Shown: positions 1-8,610 of the stretch, piece after piece
How positions within the stretch are numbered: the stretch's first letter is position 1
Layout of the letters: each line of letters begins with the position of its first letter
From: Brevundimonas sp.
Lineage (GTDB): Bacteria; Pseudomonadota; Alphaproteobacteria; Caulobacterales; Caulobacteraceae
DNA length: 64,000 nt
Assembly: GCF_013912065.1 (NCBI RefSeq)
Contig: NZ_JACESA010000006.1
Coordinates: 124,001-188,000, forward strand
Reading direction: 5' to 3'
Notes under the pieces: generated by a model
The model's database searches: none
What the model was told of the DNA's origin: nothing
The model's input: the letters and a program-made list of their open reading frames with translations, nothing else
Made by a program: the position numbers and the translations under genes

Positions 1-1
1 C

Positions 2-241
2 TCGGCCCAGCTGGTCGAGCCGGGCGAGGACGACGGCCGCGTACGGTTCGGGGGTTGGGTCTCTATCGAGCGCGACGACGGCCGCGCCCAGACCTGGCGT
101 ATCGTCGGCGAGGACGAGGCCGATCCGGCCAAGGGTTCGGTCAGCCACGTCTCCCCTCTGGCGCGCGCCCTGCTGGGCCGACGGGTCGGAGACGAGGCGG
201 TGGTGGCCGGTCAGTCGGTCGAGATCGTCGGCCTGGGCTAA
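2..241 (+). CDS. GreA/GreB-family elongation factor, C-terminal part only
   Basis: The gene enters from the left edge, so only the last 79 residues are visible before the TAA stop. The reading frame shows the GreA/GreB C-terminal fold: a beta segment RFGGWVSIE, then WRIVGEDEADPAKG, then SPLARALLGRRVGDEAVV. Proteins of this family bind the secondary channel of RNA polymerase and stimulate cleavage of backtracked transcripts. The N-terminal coiled coil that separates true GreA/GreB from Rnk-like proteins lies outside the window, so the exact subfamily is open. It converges on the regulator gene that follows, with 6 bases between the stops. Confidence 0.75.
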   Translation, partial: SAQLVEPGEDDGRVRFGGWVSIERDDGRAQTWRIVGEDEADPAKGSVSHVSPLARALLGRRVGDEAVVAGQSVEIVGLG

Positions 242-247
242 TCCGCC

Positions 248-685
248 TTAGCGGCCCCTCTCGGATTCTTCGCCCAGCATCTCGCGGATCATGTCCAGGA
301 TCAGTTTCTGGTTTCGGGCCGGCAAGCGCGGCGCAAGCCGGGCGATCTCGACGCTGTGTTTCGTCGGCCTGTCCGTCGGGCTCTGCGGCGCGTGTTGGAA
401 ACCAGGGCCGTCGTCTTCGCCGACGCCCAGGGCGCGGTCTTGCGGCGCGTCGAAGCCGTGGAAGAAGAAGGGAATGTCCACCTTCATGAACTCGGCCATC
501 TCGAACAGTTTGGACGCCGAGACGCGGTTCGTGCCCTTCTCGTATTTCTGGACCTGCTGGAAGCTGACGCCGACGGCGCGGGCCAGGGCGGTCTGAGTCA
601 GGCCCAGGCCGAGACGTTTTTCCTGCACGCGGCGGCCGACGTGGCGATCGACGGGATGCGGCTCCTCGATCTTCTCACGCGTCAT
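248..685 (-). CDS. XRE-family helix-turn-helix transcriptional regulator
   Basis: 145 residues. An XRE/Cro helix-turn-helix spans about residues 13-72, with the core QTALARAVGVSFQQVQKYEK and the usual following segment NRVSASKLFEMAEF. The C-terminal half has no recognisable domain and ends in a charged helix, DMIREMLGEESERGR. Such proteins are DNA-binding repressors or activators, but the target is unknown. The recognition region closely resembles that of a second XRE protein at 6903-7307, so the two are probably paralogues. It lies just downstream of lnt on the same strand (11-base gap) and may be cotranscribed. Confidence 0.85.
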   Translation of the reverse strand: MTREKIEEPHPVDRHVGRRVQEKRLGLGLTQTALARAVGVSFQQVQKYEKGTNRVSASKLFEMAEFMKVDIPFFFHGFDAPQDRALGVGEDDGPGFQHAPQSPTDRPTKHSVEIARLAPRLPARNQKLILDMIREMLGEESERGR

Positions 686-696
686 GCCCGTCCGCC

Positions 697-2334
697 TCAG
701 ATCACTGTTCGATTCGTACGGAGCCTAGTTGTTCGAATCAACGGCCACAAGCCGGCGAGACCGGCGGCGATCAGACCGACGAGGAAGAACCAGTCGCCCA
801 TACGGCCATAGGGGGTGACGCCGGTCGGACGCGGCAGGCGGGCGTCGATCACGCCCATGACGCCGGGGTCCAGTCGCTGACCCTCCACGATCCGGCCCCA
901 GGGATCGATCATGGCCGAAATCCCCGTAGGCGTGGCTCGAGCAATGGGCAGGCCCGTCTCGATGGCGCGATAACTGGCCAGGTTCAGGTGCTGGCGGGGT
1001 CCGGAGGTGGCGCCGAACCAGGCGTCGTTCGAGGCGTTGACGATCCAGTTCGGACGGCCCGCCGCGCCCGGCGTGAAGCCCGGATAGAGGCTTTCGTAGC
1101 AGATCAGCACCTGGGCCGGCGGCGCGCCGGGAATGGCGATCGGCGCCGGGACGGGTCCGGCGGAAAAATCGCTGGGCATATGCACCAGGCTGCGCAAGCC
1201 GACCGCCGTCATGATCGAGCCGAGGGGCAGATATTCGCCGAACGGCACCAGCCGGTGCTTGTCATAGACGGCGGCGATCCGCAGACCCGGTCCGCCCTCG
1301 TCGGCCAGGGCGAACAGGCTGTTGTAGTAGCGGCCGCCCTCGGGCGCCGTCGGGTCCGGCTCGCCGCGCGCCAGGCCCATCAGCAACGTCTGGCCGGGAC
1401 GGAGGGCGGTGGCGATGGATGTGGCGTCGGCCGAGGCGAAGACGTCGTTGGCCGAGGCCGGCAGGGCGCCTTCGGGCCAGACCACCACGTCGGGAGTGGC
1501 GGCGCCGGGCTGGGCCGTCAGGGACAGGTAGCGATCCACGATGGAGCGGTAGGTCGCTGGAGACCATTTCGTCTCCTGTTTCACATCGGCCTGGACCAGA
1601 CGGACCACCGTGTCGGTGAACTGGAGATCGGCCTGCGCCAGCCGGACGGCGCCGAAGACGCCGACCGCCGCCAGGGCCAAAACGCCCAGGCCGGCCGAAA
1701 TCAGACGGCCGCGCTGCGCCCCCGGTCCGATCAGCGGGGCGAGGGCGGCGGTCGCGGCCACGGTGACCAGGCTAAGGCCATAGACGCCGACGACCGAGGC
1801 GAACTGCGACATGCCGCCGCCCGCCCGCCAGGTCGCCCCGGCCGGGTTCCAGGGAAACCCGGTCAGCACATGGCCGCGCAGCCATTCGGCGGCGCAGAAC
1901 AGGGCGGCGAACAGCAGAACCCGAACCGGACCGATTGGCGCGTATCGGCGATAGAGGGCGCAGGCCGCGCCCCAGAACAGACCCAGGCCCGCCGGCAGCA
2001 GGCTGGCGGCGAAGGGCGCCATCCAGGCCTGTTCCGGATTGACGAAGAAGGCCTCCGCCACCCACCAGCAGCCGATGAAGAAATAGGCGAAGCCCGCCAG
2101 CCAGCCCATCCAGAAGGCGCCGCGCGCGGTGTCGGAACGCTCCGACAGGATCATCAGCAGCGGATAGCCCAGAAGCCCGATCAGCAGGCCGAACGGCGGA
2201 TGGGCCAGGGCGGTCCCCGCCCCCGCCAGCAGCGCCAGACCGATGCGGATCAGCCGCCAGGTCAGGGCGCGCCGCCGCTCGGGCAGACTTCGGATGCGGG
2301 CGGCGAAACGGTCCAGGGCGGCGTCGGGGAACAT
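697..2334 (-). CDS. lnt: Apolipoprotein N-acyltransferase
   Basis: Lnt is an inner-membrane enzyme that adds the third acyl chain to the N-terminal cysteine of lipoproteins, the last maturation step before Lol sorting. The 545-residue protein begins with several hydrophobic membrane segments (about residues 30-235) and continues with a periplasmic nitrilase domain. The catalytic triad is visible: Glu288 in VVWPEGALP, Lys359 in YDKHRLVPFGEYLP and Cys412 in ICYESLYPG. The frame stays open upstream to 2466, but that part overlaps ybeY and is not Lnt-like, so the ATG at 2334 is chosen. It leaves 4 bases after ybeY. ybeY and lnt are neighbours in many proteobacteria. Confidence 0.95.
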   Translation of the reverse strand: MFPDAALDRFAARIRSLPERRRALTWRLIRIGLALLAGAGTALAHPPFGLLIGLLGYPLLMILSERSDTARGAFWMGWLAGFAYFFIGCWWVAEAFFVNPEQAWMAPFAASLLPAGLGLFWGAACALYRRYAPIGPVRVLLFAALFCAAEWLRGHVLTGFPWNPAGATWRAGGGMSQFASVVGVYGLSLVTVAATAALAPLIGPGAQRGRLISAGLGVLALAAVGVFGAVRLAQADLQFTDTVVRLVQADVKQETKWSPATYRSIVDRYLSLTAQPGAATPDVVVWPEGALPASANDVFASADATSIATALRPGQTLLMGLARGEPDPTAPEGGRYYNSLFALADEGGPGLRIAAVYDKHRLVPFGEYLPLGSIMTAVGLRSLVHMPSDFSAGPVPAPIAIPGAPPAQVLICYESLYPGFTPGAAGRPNWIVNASNDAWFGATSGPRQHLNLASYRAIETGLPIARATPTGISAMIDPWGRIVEGQRLDPGVMGVIDARLPRPTGVTPYGRMGDWFFLVGLIAAGLAGLWPLIRTTRLRTNRTVI

Positions 2335-2338
2335 CGGG

Positions 2339-2785
2339 TCAGTCCTGCTCGGCGGCGTAGGGATCGGCGACCCCCAGTCCGGCCAGGATCTCGCGTTCCT
2401 CGGCTTCCATCTCCTCGGCCTCGACGTCGTCCTCGTGATCGCGGCCCAGCAGGTGGAGCACGCCATGGACGACCAGATGGCTCAGATGGTCGGACAGGGT
2501 CTTGCCCTGGGCCTCCGCCTCGGCCGCGCAGACGCCGTAGGCCAGGACGATGTCGCCCAGATGGGGCGCTGCGCTTTCGGGCGCCGGGAACGACAGGACA
2601 TTGGTCGGCCGGTCCTTGTCCCGGAACCGGGCGTTCAGGTCGCGCACCGCCGCATCGTCGGTCAGCAGGACGACGACGTCGCCCGCCACAGATCCCAGCG
2701 CCGCCTCGGCGGCCCGGCTCACGACGGCTTCGGCCTCCGGCACAGCGCCGGTCCAGGCTTCGGCCTCGATTTCGATCTCGATCAT
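2339..2785 (-). CDS. ybeY: Endoribonuclease YbeY (rRNA maturation factor)
   Basis: 148 residues, the normal length for this metal-dependent RNase, which acts in 16S rRNA 3'-end maturation and ribosome quality control. The zinc-binding signature HGVLHLLGRDH carries His107, His111 and His117, and the upstream RPTNVLSFPAPE block is typical. The start ATG overlaps the phoH stop (ATGA, 4 bases), so translation is probably coupled. The order miaB–phoH–ybeY–lnt is a widely conserved proteobacterial operon. Confidence 0.96.
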   Translation of the reverse strand: MIEIEIEAEAWTGAVPEAEAVVSRAAEAALGSVAGDVVVLLTDDAAVRDLNARFRDKDRPTNVLSFPAPESAAPHLGDIVLAYGVCAAEAEAQGKTLSDHLSHLVVHGVLHLLGRDHEDDVEAEEMEAEEREILAGLGVADPYAAEQD

Positions 2786-3768
2786 GCCAGGTCTTCGAGG
2801 TCGGGAGTCGGCCGGCTGCGTTCGGCGTCAGCGTCATAGGCGCGCACGATCCGCTCGACCATGGCGTGGCGCACCACGTCCTCGGCCGCGAACTTCAGAA
2901 TGCCGACGCCCTTGACCCCGTCGAGGATCCGCAGGGCGTGGGCCAGACCGGAATCGCGCGGGTTCAGCAGGTCGATCTGCGACGGGTCGCCGGTGACGAC
3001 CATGCGCGCGCCCTCGCCCAGACGCGTCAGGACCATCTTCATCTGCAGGCGCGAGGTGTTCTGGGCCTCGTCGACGATGACGAAGGCGTGGCTGAGGGTG
3101 CGGCCGCGCATGAAGGCGATGGGGGCGGCCTCGATCTCGCCCTTGTCGCGGCGCCGCTGCACGTCCTCGGCGCCGAGGATGTCGTTCAGCGCCTCCCAGA
3201 TCGGGGCCAGATAGGGGTCGACCTTCTCGTTCAGGTCGCCGGGCAGGAAGCCCAGTTTCTCGCCCGCCTCGACCGCGGGCCGGGTGATGACCAGCCGGTC
3301 CACCTGACCACGCCGCAGCAGGGAAGCGCCATAGGCCGCGGCCAGGAAGGTCTTGCCGGTGCCGGCCGGGCCGACGCCGAAACTGAGCTCGCAGCGACCC
3401 AGCATGTCCAGATAGGCCGCCTGGGCCTTGGTCTTGGGCACGATGGAGCCGCGCTTGCCCCCCGGCAGCGAAACGCCGGCGGCCGCCATGCCCGGCGTGC
3501 CCTTGCCGCCCCGCGCCTGGCCCAGGGCCGCGCGCACATCGGCCTCGGTGACTTCCGCCCCCAGGGCCGCGCGCTTGGCCAGGTCCTCGATCACGCGACG
3601 TGCGTCGGACCGGTCGCGCGTGCCGCCGTTGACGGACACCCCGCCGCCCGGCGCCTCGACCAGCACCTTGAAGGCGTCCTCGATCAGGGCGACGTGACGG
3701 CTGTTCGGCCCGACGACGGCTTGCAGTTCGGCGTCGTTCAGCGGGACGAACTCGGACTCTCTCGCCAT
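2782..3768 (-). CDS. phoH: PhoH-family ATPase
   Basis: 328 residues. The PhoH domain is a P-loop ATPase with Walker A GPAGTGKT at residues 133-140 and Walker B VIVDEAQN at about 230-237. The N-terminal third resembles the KH-like extension of PhoH-like (YbeZ) proteins. The family is thought to work with YbeY in RNA metabolism, but the biochemical role is not settled. The ATG at 3768 shares its A with the miaB TGA (TGATG). A TTG one codon upstream is possible but less likely. Confidence 0.93.
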   Translation of the reverse strand: MARESEFVPLNDAELQAVVGPNSRHVALIEDAFKVLVEAPGGGVSVNGGTRDRSDARRVIEDLAKRAALGAEVTEADVRAALGQARGGKGTPGMAAAGVSLPGGKRGSIVPKTKAQAAYLDMLGRCELSFGVGPAGTGKTFLAAAYGASLLRRGQVDRLVITRPAVEAGEKLGFLPGDLNEKVDPYLAPIWEALNDILGAEDVQRRRDKGEIEAAPIAFMRGRTLSHAFVIVDEAQNTSRLQMKMVLTRLGEGARMVVTGDPSQIDLLNPRDSGLAHALRILDGVKGVGILKFAAEDVVRHAMVERIVRAYDADAERSRPTPDLEDLA

Positions 3769-5213
3769 CAAGCGGCCTTTTCTTCTTGAGCTACCGCCTC
3801 GCGCGCGGCGCCAGGTTGCATGAGCCCGGTGGTGACAAGCCTGCCGGTCAGGCTGTTCTGCTGGCCGGCCAGGATCTCGACCGGAACGATCTGGCCGATC
3901 AGATGATCCGCGTCGTCGACATGGACCGACTGAAGATAGGGGGAACGGCCCACCGCCTGATGACGGTGGCCATGCCGGCCCTTGCGGTCGAACAGGATGT
4001 TCAGGGTCCGCCCAGCCTGGGCGGCGTTGAAGGCGGTCTGCTGTTCGGTCAGCAGTTCGATCAGCCGGTGCAGCCGCTCCCTGGCGACCTCGGGATCGAC
4101 CTGTTCGCCCATACCGGCGGCCGGCGTGCCGGGGCGGGGCGAGTACATGAAGGCGAAGGCCGAGGCGTAGCGAACCTGCCTGACCAGATTCAGCGTGTCC
4201 TCGAACTCCTTGTCCGTCTCGCCGGGGAAGCCGACGATGAAGTCGCCGGCCATGGCCATGTCCGACCGGGCCTCGCGGATGCGGCCGATCAGATCGAGGT
4301 ATTTTCCGCGCCCGTGCTTCCTGTTCATCAGCCGCAGAATCCGGTCCGAGCCGGCCTGAACCGGCAGGTGCAGATAGGGCATCAGGGCGTCCAGGTCGCC
4401 GTGGGCGGCGATCAGTTCGTCCGACATGTCGTTGGGATGGCTGGTCGTATAGCGGATGCGGTCCAGACCGGAGATCTCGGCCAGAGCATAGGCCAGTTCG
4501 GCCAGGCTGGCGGGCTTGCCGTCCGGACGCTCGCCGTCATAGGCGTTGACGTTCTGGCCCAGCAGGGTGACTTCGCGCACCCCGCGATCGGCCAGGGCCC
4601 GCGCCTCCTCCAGCACCGAGGTCATCGGCCGCGACCATTCGGCGCCGCGCGTATAGGGGACGACGCAGAAGGTGCAAAACTTGTCGCACCCTTCCTGCAC
4701 CGTCAGGAAGGCGGTCGGGCCGGTGGTCCCGCGCGCCGCGGGCAGGGCGTCGAACTTGTCGTTCGGAGCGAAGTCGGCGCCGATCCGCTCGCCCCGCGCC
4801 CGCGCCGTGCGGGTCAGCAGCTCGGGCAGCTGGTGATAGGCCTGGGGGCCGACGACGATATCGACCGCCGGCTGGCGTTTCATGATCTCCTCGCCCTCGG
4901 CCTGGGCGACGCAGCCGGCGACGGCGATGGTCAGGTCGCCGCCCGCCTCGCGCTTGATGTCGCGCAGTTCGCGCATCTTGCCGAGTTCGGAATAGATCTT
5001 CTCGGCCGCTTTTTCGCGGATGTGGCAGGTGTTCAGGATGATGAAGTCGGCCGCCTTGACGTCTTCGGTCACGGCATAGCCCAGCGGTCGCAGGACATCG
5101 GCCATGCGCTCCGAGTCATAGACGTTCATCTGGCAGCCGTAGGTCTTGATGAACAGGCGCTTGGCGGGCGCGTCCGGCAGGGCGTCGGCTTGCGGAACCA
5201 GGGTGTCGGTCAT
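3768..5213 (-). CDS. miaB: tRNA-2-methylthio-N6-dimethylallyladenosine synthase MiaB
   Basis: A radical-SAM methylthiotransferase that converts i6A37 to ms2i6A37 in tRNAs reading UNN codons. The 481 residues show the N-terminal methylthiotransferase domain with auxiliary-cluster cysteines Cys27 (TYGCQMN), Cys63 (NTCHIRE) and Cys101 (AGCVAQ). The radical-SAM motif CDKFCTFC (Cys176, Cys180, Cys183) and a C-terminal TRAM region follow. It is the first gene of the miaB–phoH–ybeY–lnt run, 44 bases downstream of fur, so the promoter may lie in that gap or further upstream. Confidence 0.97.
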   Translation of the reverse strand: MTDTLVPQADALPDAPAKRLFIKTYGCQMNVYDSERMADVLRPLGYAVTEDVKAADFIILNTCHIREKAAEKIYSELGKMRELRDIKREAGGDLTIAVAGCVAQAEGEEIMKRQPAVDIVVGPQAYHQLPELLTRTARARGERIGADFAPNDKFDALPAARGTTGPTAFLTVQEGCDKFCTFCVVPYTRGAEWSRPMTSVLEEARALADRGVREVTLLGQNVNAYDGERPDGKPASLAELAYALAEISGLDRIRYTTSHPNDMSDELIAAHGDLDALMPYLHLPVQAGSDRILRLMNRKHGRGKYLDLIGRIREARSDMAMAGDFIVGFPGETDKEFEDTLNLVRQVRYASAFAFMYSPRPGTPAAGMGEQVDPEVARERLHRLIELLTEQQTAFNAAQAGRTLNILFDRKGRHGHRHQAVGRSPYLQSVHVDDADHLIGQIVPVEILAGQQNSLTGRLVTTGLMQPGAAREAVAQEEKAA

Positions 5214-5257
5214 GCCGGGCTTATGATCGCCCGTGCGAGGGACGACAAGACCGAGGC

Positions 5258-5743
5258 TCAGCCCGCGTCCACATCGGCGGGTCTCACCCGGGCGGCGTGG
5301 CGCTGGAAGATCAGGCCCTCACGCTTGGACGGTTCGGCGCCCTCGATCGGCACGCCGTACAGTTCCAGCTTGTGGCCGATCAGTTCGAATCCCAGGCGTT
5401 CGGCGATCTCGGTCTTCAGTTTCTCGATCTCGGCGTCGAAGAATTCGATCACCTCGCCGGTCTTGGTGTCGATCAGGTGGTCGTGGTGATCGTCGCCCGC
5501 CTCTTCGTAGCGGCTGCGGCCGTCGCCGAAATCATGCTTCTCGACCACGCCCGCCTCTTCGAACAGGCGGACGGTGCGATAGACGGTGGCGATCGAAATA
5601 TGGGGGTCGATCGACGACGCGCGGCGGTACAACTCCTCCACATCCGGGTGATCCTCGGCCGAAGACAGGACGCGGGCGATCACCCGGCGCTGTTCGGTCA
5701 TACGCATGCCGCGGTCGGCGCAGAGTTTTTCGATCCGGTCCAT
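5258..5743 (-). CDS. fur: Ferric uptake regulator Fur
   Basis: 161 residues from the ATG at 5743. The frame extends upstream into rimI, but Fur homology begins at MDRIEKLCADRGMRMTEQRR. A winged-helix DNA-binding domain occupies about residues 1-80, with DPHISIATVYRTVRLFEEAG as the recognition region. The dimerisation domain has the metal-binding stretch DDHHDHLID (His86, His87, His89). The CxxC pairs that bind structural zinc in many Fur proteins are absent, as in other alphaproteobacterial Fur proteins. With Fe2+ it represses iron-uptake genes. It sits between rimI and miaB on the same strand. Confidence 0.95.
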   Translation of the reverse strand: MDRIEKLCADRGMRMTEQRRVIARVLSSAEDHPDVEELYRRASSIDPHISIATVYRTVRLFEEAGVVEKHDFGDGRSRYEEAGDDHHDHLIDTKTGEVIEFFDAEIEKLKTEIAERLGFELIGHKLELYGVPIEGAEPSKREGLIFQRHAARVRPADVDAG

Positions 5744-5771
5744 GGCGCTTAGAATAGGCATTTGGATCGCA

Positions 5772-6215
5772 TCAGGGAAGCGTCGCCGCACGCGGAATCG
5801 CCGCAAGGTCGAGACCGAGGACCAAGGCGTCCGTCCGGCCGCCCTCCGGCGCGGCGTAATAGGCCTTTCGACGGCCGATCGGGCGAAAGCCCGCCCGGTC
5901 GTAGAGGGCGCGGGCCGCGACATTGTCTTCCGCCACCTCGAGGAACAGGCGCGAGGCTCCGGCGCGGGCGGCCTCCACGGCCCCCTGCCCTGTCAGACGT
6001 CCGCCCAGACCCGCGCGGCGCGCATCGGGCCGCACCGCCAGGGTCAGGATTTCAGCCTCGTCCAGGACGACGCGGATCAGGATGAAGCCGTCCGGCTCGA
6101 CCACGGCGAAGACCCCGGCCTGGGTCAGCAGATCCGCGAACTCGGCCTCGCCCCATGGCGTAGCGAAGGCCTGGGCGTGGATGGCCGCCAGGGCGGCGGG
6201 ACCGACGCGCGTCAT
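5772..6215 (-). CDS. rimI: Ribosomal protein S18-alanine N-acetyltransferase RimI
   Basis: 147-residue GNAT acetyltransferase. The acetyl-CoA binding loop is visible as VRPDARRAGLGGRL, and the family motif AEDNVAARALYDRAGF lies towards the C-terminus. RimI acetylates the N-terminal alanine of S18 in enterobacteria. The start codon overlaps the tsaB stop by 4 bases. tsaB–rimI pairing is common in bacteria and supports RimI over other GNAT families. Confidence 0.9.
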   Translation of the reverse strand: MTRVGPAALAAIHAQAFATPWGEAEFADLLTQAGVFAVVEPDGFILIRVVLDEAEILTLAVRPDARRAGLGGRLTGQGAVEAARAGASRLFLEVAEDNVAARALYDRAGFRPIGRRKAYYAAPEGGRTDALVLGLDLAAIPRAATLP

Positions 6216-6892
6216 GGCGCCGGCTGCCGCGGCTGGCCCGGCAGACGACTGGGCGGGGTGGCGTCGGGCGCGCGAAGATAGAGGGGGCGGGGCGGATATT
6301 CGGCTGGATCGGCGGCGGCGACCAGCCGCGCCAGGGCCTGAGGCGACGGCGCGACGCGGGCGTCCAGCGTCGCATATTTCAGGTCGGGGAAGGCTTCCGC
6401 CAGGACGGCGGCGCCGCTGCCGACCAGACGAACCTCCGGACCCAGGACGGCGATCCGTCGCGACGCCTCGTCGAGCGAGAGAGCCTCGTCTGGCCCGACA
6501 GCCGCGCCGTCGATGAAGAATTTGGCGTAGACCTGACCACGCCGCGCGTCGATCAGGGCCGCGACCGGCGCGTCGTCGGCGTCCAGCGAGGCCGCCAGCC
6601 CGTCCAGCGCCGAGATCCCGACCACCGGCCGGTCCAGGGCCGCGCCCAGACCCTGGGCGAAGGCCAAACCGACCCTCAGGCCGGTGAAGGAGCCCGGCCC
6701 GACGGTGACGCCGATCCGGTCCAGGGCGTTGAAACCCCCGCCCGCCTCGGCCACGACGTCCCGCGCCAGACCGCCCAGCCGTTCCTGATGGCCCTTGGTC
6801 ATGGGTTCGAACCGTTCGGCCAGGGGCCGCCCGTCCTCGAATACGGCCGCCGTGCAGGCGCCGAGCGCCGTATCGATCACCAGAAGTCTCAT
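6212..6892 (-). CDS. tsaB: tRNA t6A37 biosynthesis protein TsaB
   Basis: TsaB partners TsaD and TsaE in making N6-threonylcarbamoyladenosine at tRNA position 37. The 226 residues from the ATG at 6892 begin MRLLVIDTALGACTAAV, the ASKHA-fold strand. They contain the diagnostic GPGSFTGLRVGLAFAQGL and HQERL segments. Nine upstream codons stay open but look non-native. It is translationally coupled to rimI. Confidence 0.94.
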   Translation of the reverse strand: MRLLVIDTALGACTAAVFEDGRPLAERFEPMTKGHQERLGGLARDVVAEAGGGFNALDRIGVTVGPGSFTGLRVGLAFAQGLGAALDRPVVGISALDGLAASLDADDAPVAALIDARRGQVYAKFFIDGAAVGPDEALSLDEASRRIAVLGPEVRLVGSGAAVLAEAFPDLKYATLDARVAPSPQALARLVAAADPAEYPPRPLYLRAPDATPPSRLPGQPRQPAP

Positions 6893-6902
6893 GTCCGGCC
6901 TT

Positions 6903-7307
6903 CTAGGCGGCTCGCGCAAGAACCTCCACCAGTCGCGTCAGGGCCTGGCGAACCGAACGATCCTCGATGCGGGAGAAACCGTCCGCCATCGCCCGCCCCT
7001 CGGGCGTCGCGGCCATGGACCGCATCAGGGAAAGCTCCGCGTTTTCCGCCTCCCCCGGCCGCTCCGGGAAAAAGGCTTCGACCGGCAGGCCCAGCGCCAG
7101 GGCCAGGTGATGCAGGCGGGAGGCCGAAATCCGGTTCTGCCCGCCCTCGTATTTCTGCACCTGCTGACAGCTGACGCCGACCAGTTCGCCCAGGGCGGTC
7201 TGGGACAGGCCCAGCGCCGCCCGCCGGGACGCGATCCGCGCCCCGACCATCGCGTCGAGGGGTTCCGGCGCACGGGCCGTGTTGCGAGGGGCGTCTTTCC
7301 TGTTCAT
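6903..7307 (-). CDS. XRE-family helix-turn-helix regulator
   Basis: 134 residues from the ATG at 7307; a TTG at 7325 would add six residues. The helix-turn-helix core is QTALGELVGVSCQQVQKYEG, followed by NRISASRLHHLALALGL. This is nearly the same layout as the regulator at 248-685. The C-terminal half is a short helical extension ending TRLVEVLARAA, with no enzymatic domain. The target is unknown. It lies 10 bases upstream of tsaB on the same strand. Confidence 0.85.
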   Translation of the reverse strand: MNRKDAPRNTARAPEPLDAMVGARIASRRAALGLSQTALGELVGVSCQQVQKYEGGQNRISASRLHHLALALGLPVEAFFPERPGEAENAELSLMRSMAATPEGRAMADGFSRIEDRSVRQALTRLVEVLARAA

Positions 7308-7352
7308 GGACGAAGAGTGACACAACCCTTCCGAGCATACAACCTTTTCGTT

Positions 7353-7940
7353 TCATTCCTCGCGGCGCGCGATCACGGCCGACACCGTGGCGATCTCGGC
7401 GCGGTCGAGGGTTTCACCCCCGTCCAGAGATCCTGCGCCGCGGACGTGAATTCGGCTGGCGTCCTCCCGGTCGAAAAGACGCGCCCGCACGTCGCCGTCC
7501 TTCATTTCGATGACGCAGCCCTGGCCGGGACGGGGCCAGAGACCGGGACGGACTTCCAGCACCACGCCTGCGGACGCCCAGGGCGAGAGGGCGTCGTTGG
7601 AGAGCCGAAACCGGGTCACGCCGACGGCCGGCGGGGCGTCAAAGCCGCGCCCACGGGCCTCCAGTCCGGTGACGGTCAAAGCGGAAATGGTCGCCTCAGA
7701 CGGCCCGGACAGGCGCAGGGCCAGAGCCTCCGGCGTCGAGTCCAGGGCCCCGGTCAGCCGCCGCTGCACGTCGGGACGAAACAGGCCCGGTCGGCGGCCG
7801 GATTCATACAGGCCCCAACCTTGGCTGGTCATGTCCAGGCGGGCGCCGGCCTCGGCTTGGGACAGGCCGCGCTCCCGGCGCAGGGCGGCGAGCGCCTCGC
7901 CCAGGCGAAGGACTTCGGGATCGGGAATAAAACGCGGCAT
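7353..7940 (-). CDS. Helix-turn-helix regulator with degenerate S24/LexA-like C-terminal domain
   Basis: 195 residues. An XRE-like DNA-binding domain covers about residues 11-70 (RRERGLSQAEAGARLDMTSQ). Residues 108-165 resemble the self-cleaving S24 domain of LexA and phage repressors, including RPGQGCVIEMKDGDVRARLF. At the place where the nucleophile normally sits (GDSM) this protein reads NDALSP, with Ala replacing Ser. The general-base Lys is also not evident (ARLF). If the alignment is right the domain can dimerise or sense a signal but cannot cleave itself. Assignment of the C-terminal domain is inference from pattern only. Confidence 0.7.
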   Translation of the reverse strand: MPRFIPDPEVLRLGEALAALRRERGLSQAEAGARLDMTSQGWGLYESGRRPGLFRPDVQRRLTGALDSTPEALALRLSGPSEATISALTVTGLEARGRGFDAPPAVGVTRFRLSNDALSPWASAGVVLEVRPGLWPRPGQGCVIEMKDGDVRARLFDREDASRIHVRGAGSLDGGETLDRAEIATVSAVIARREE

Positions 7941-7999
7941 GGGACGGAGAGGATGGCGCCCCGACGCACGTCTGACGAGAACGAAAGCGCGTCCGAAGC

Positions 8000-8572
8000 C
8001 TAGATTGTCTGCTCGACCCGCGTCACTTCGGGCACATAGTGGCGCATCATCTGCTCCACGCCCGCCTTAAGGGTCGCCGACGACGAGGGGCAGCCCGAAC
8101 AGGCGCCGCGCATCCGAAGGCTCAGCACGCCGGTTTCTTCATCGAAGGAATCGAACAGGATGTCGCCGCCGTCCTGGGCCACGGCCGGGCGGATTCGGCT
8201 GTCGAGCAGAGCCTTGATCTCGGCGACGATCTCGCTGTCATCCTCGGCGTGGGTCTCGACCCCGCCGTCGCCGCCGCGCGTCAGGGGCTGGCCCGAAACG
8301 AAATGATCCATGATGACGCCCAGGATCGGCGCCTTCATCTCCGACCAGTCCGGTCCCGACTCCTGCCGGGTCACCGACACATAGTCCGCACCGAAGAAGA
8401 CGCCGTCGACGCCTTCCAGCTCGAACAGAGCTTCCGCCAACGCCGATCCGTGCGGCGATGCGGTCGCCTCGTCTATGGTGCGATATTCCAGGGCGGCGGT
8501 CGGCGAGACCTCGCGACCGGGCAGGAACTTCAGCGCATTCGGATTGGGCGTGGGTTCGGTCTGGATGAACAT
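8000..8572 (-). CDS. NifU-domain Fe-S cluster scaffold/carrier protein
   Basis: 190 residues in two domains. The N-terminal Nfu domain (about 1-87) starts MFIQTEPTPNPNALKFLPG. The C-terminal NifU-like domain contains RPAVAQDGGDILF and the cluster-binding CxxC in GACSGCPSS. Proteins of this layout carry and deliver 4Fe-4S clusters to target enzymes; MiaB, encoded nearby, is one plausible client. Gene order gives no operon evidence beyond same-strand position. Confidence 0.92.
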   Translation of the reverse strand: MFIQTEPTPNPNALKFLPGREVSPTAALEYRTIDEATASPHGSALAEALFELEGVDGVFFGADYVSVTRQESGPDWSEMKAPILGVIMDHFVSGQPLTRGGDGGVETHAEDDSEIVAEIKALLDSRIRPAVAQDGGDILFDSFDEETGVLSLRMRGACSGCPSSSATLKAGVEQMMRHYVPEVTRVEQTI

Positions 8573-8610
8573 GGACGGGAGATGCGCCCGCCCCTACCCC
8601 GTTGCAAGAC

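Noticed and set aside
988-3789. A 933-codon open frame on the plus strand opposite lnt, ybeY and phoH
   Set aside because: The minus-strand genes have clear catalytic motifs over the whole length. The plus-strand frame is Arg/Gly/Gln-rich without any domain, as expected from GC-rich antisense DNA.
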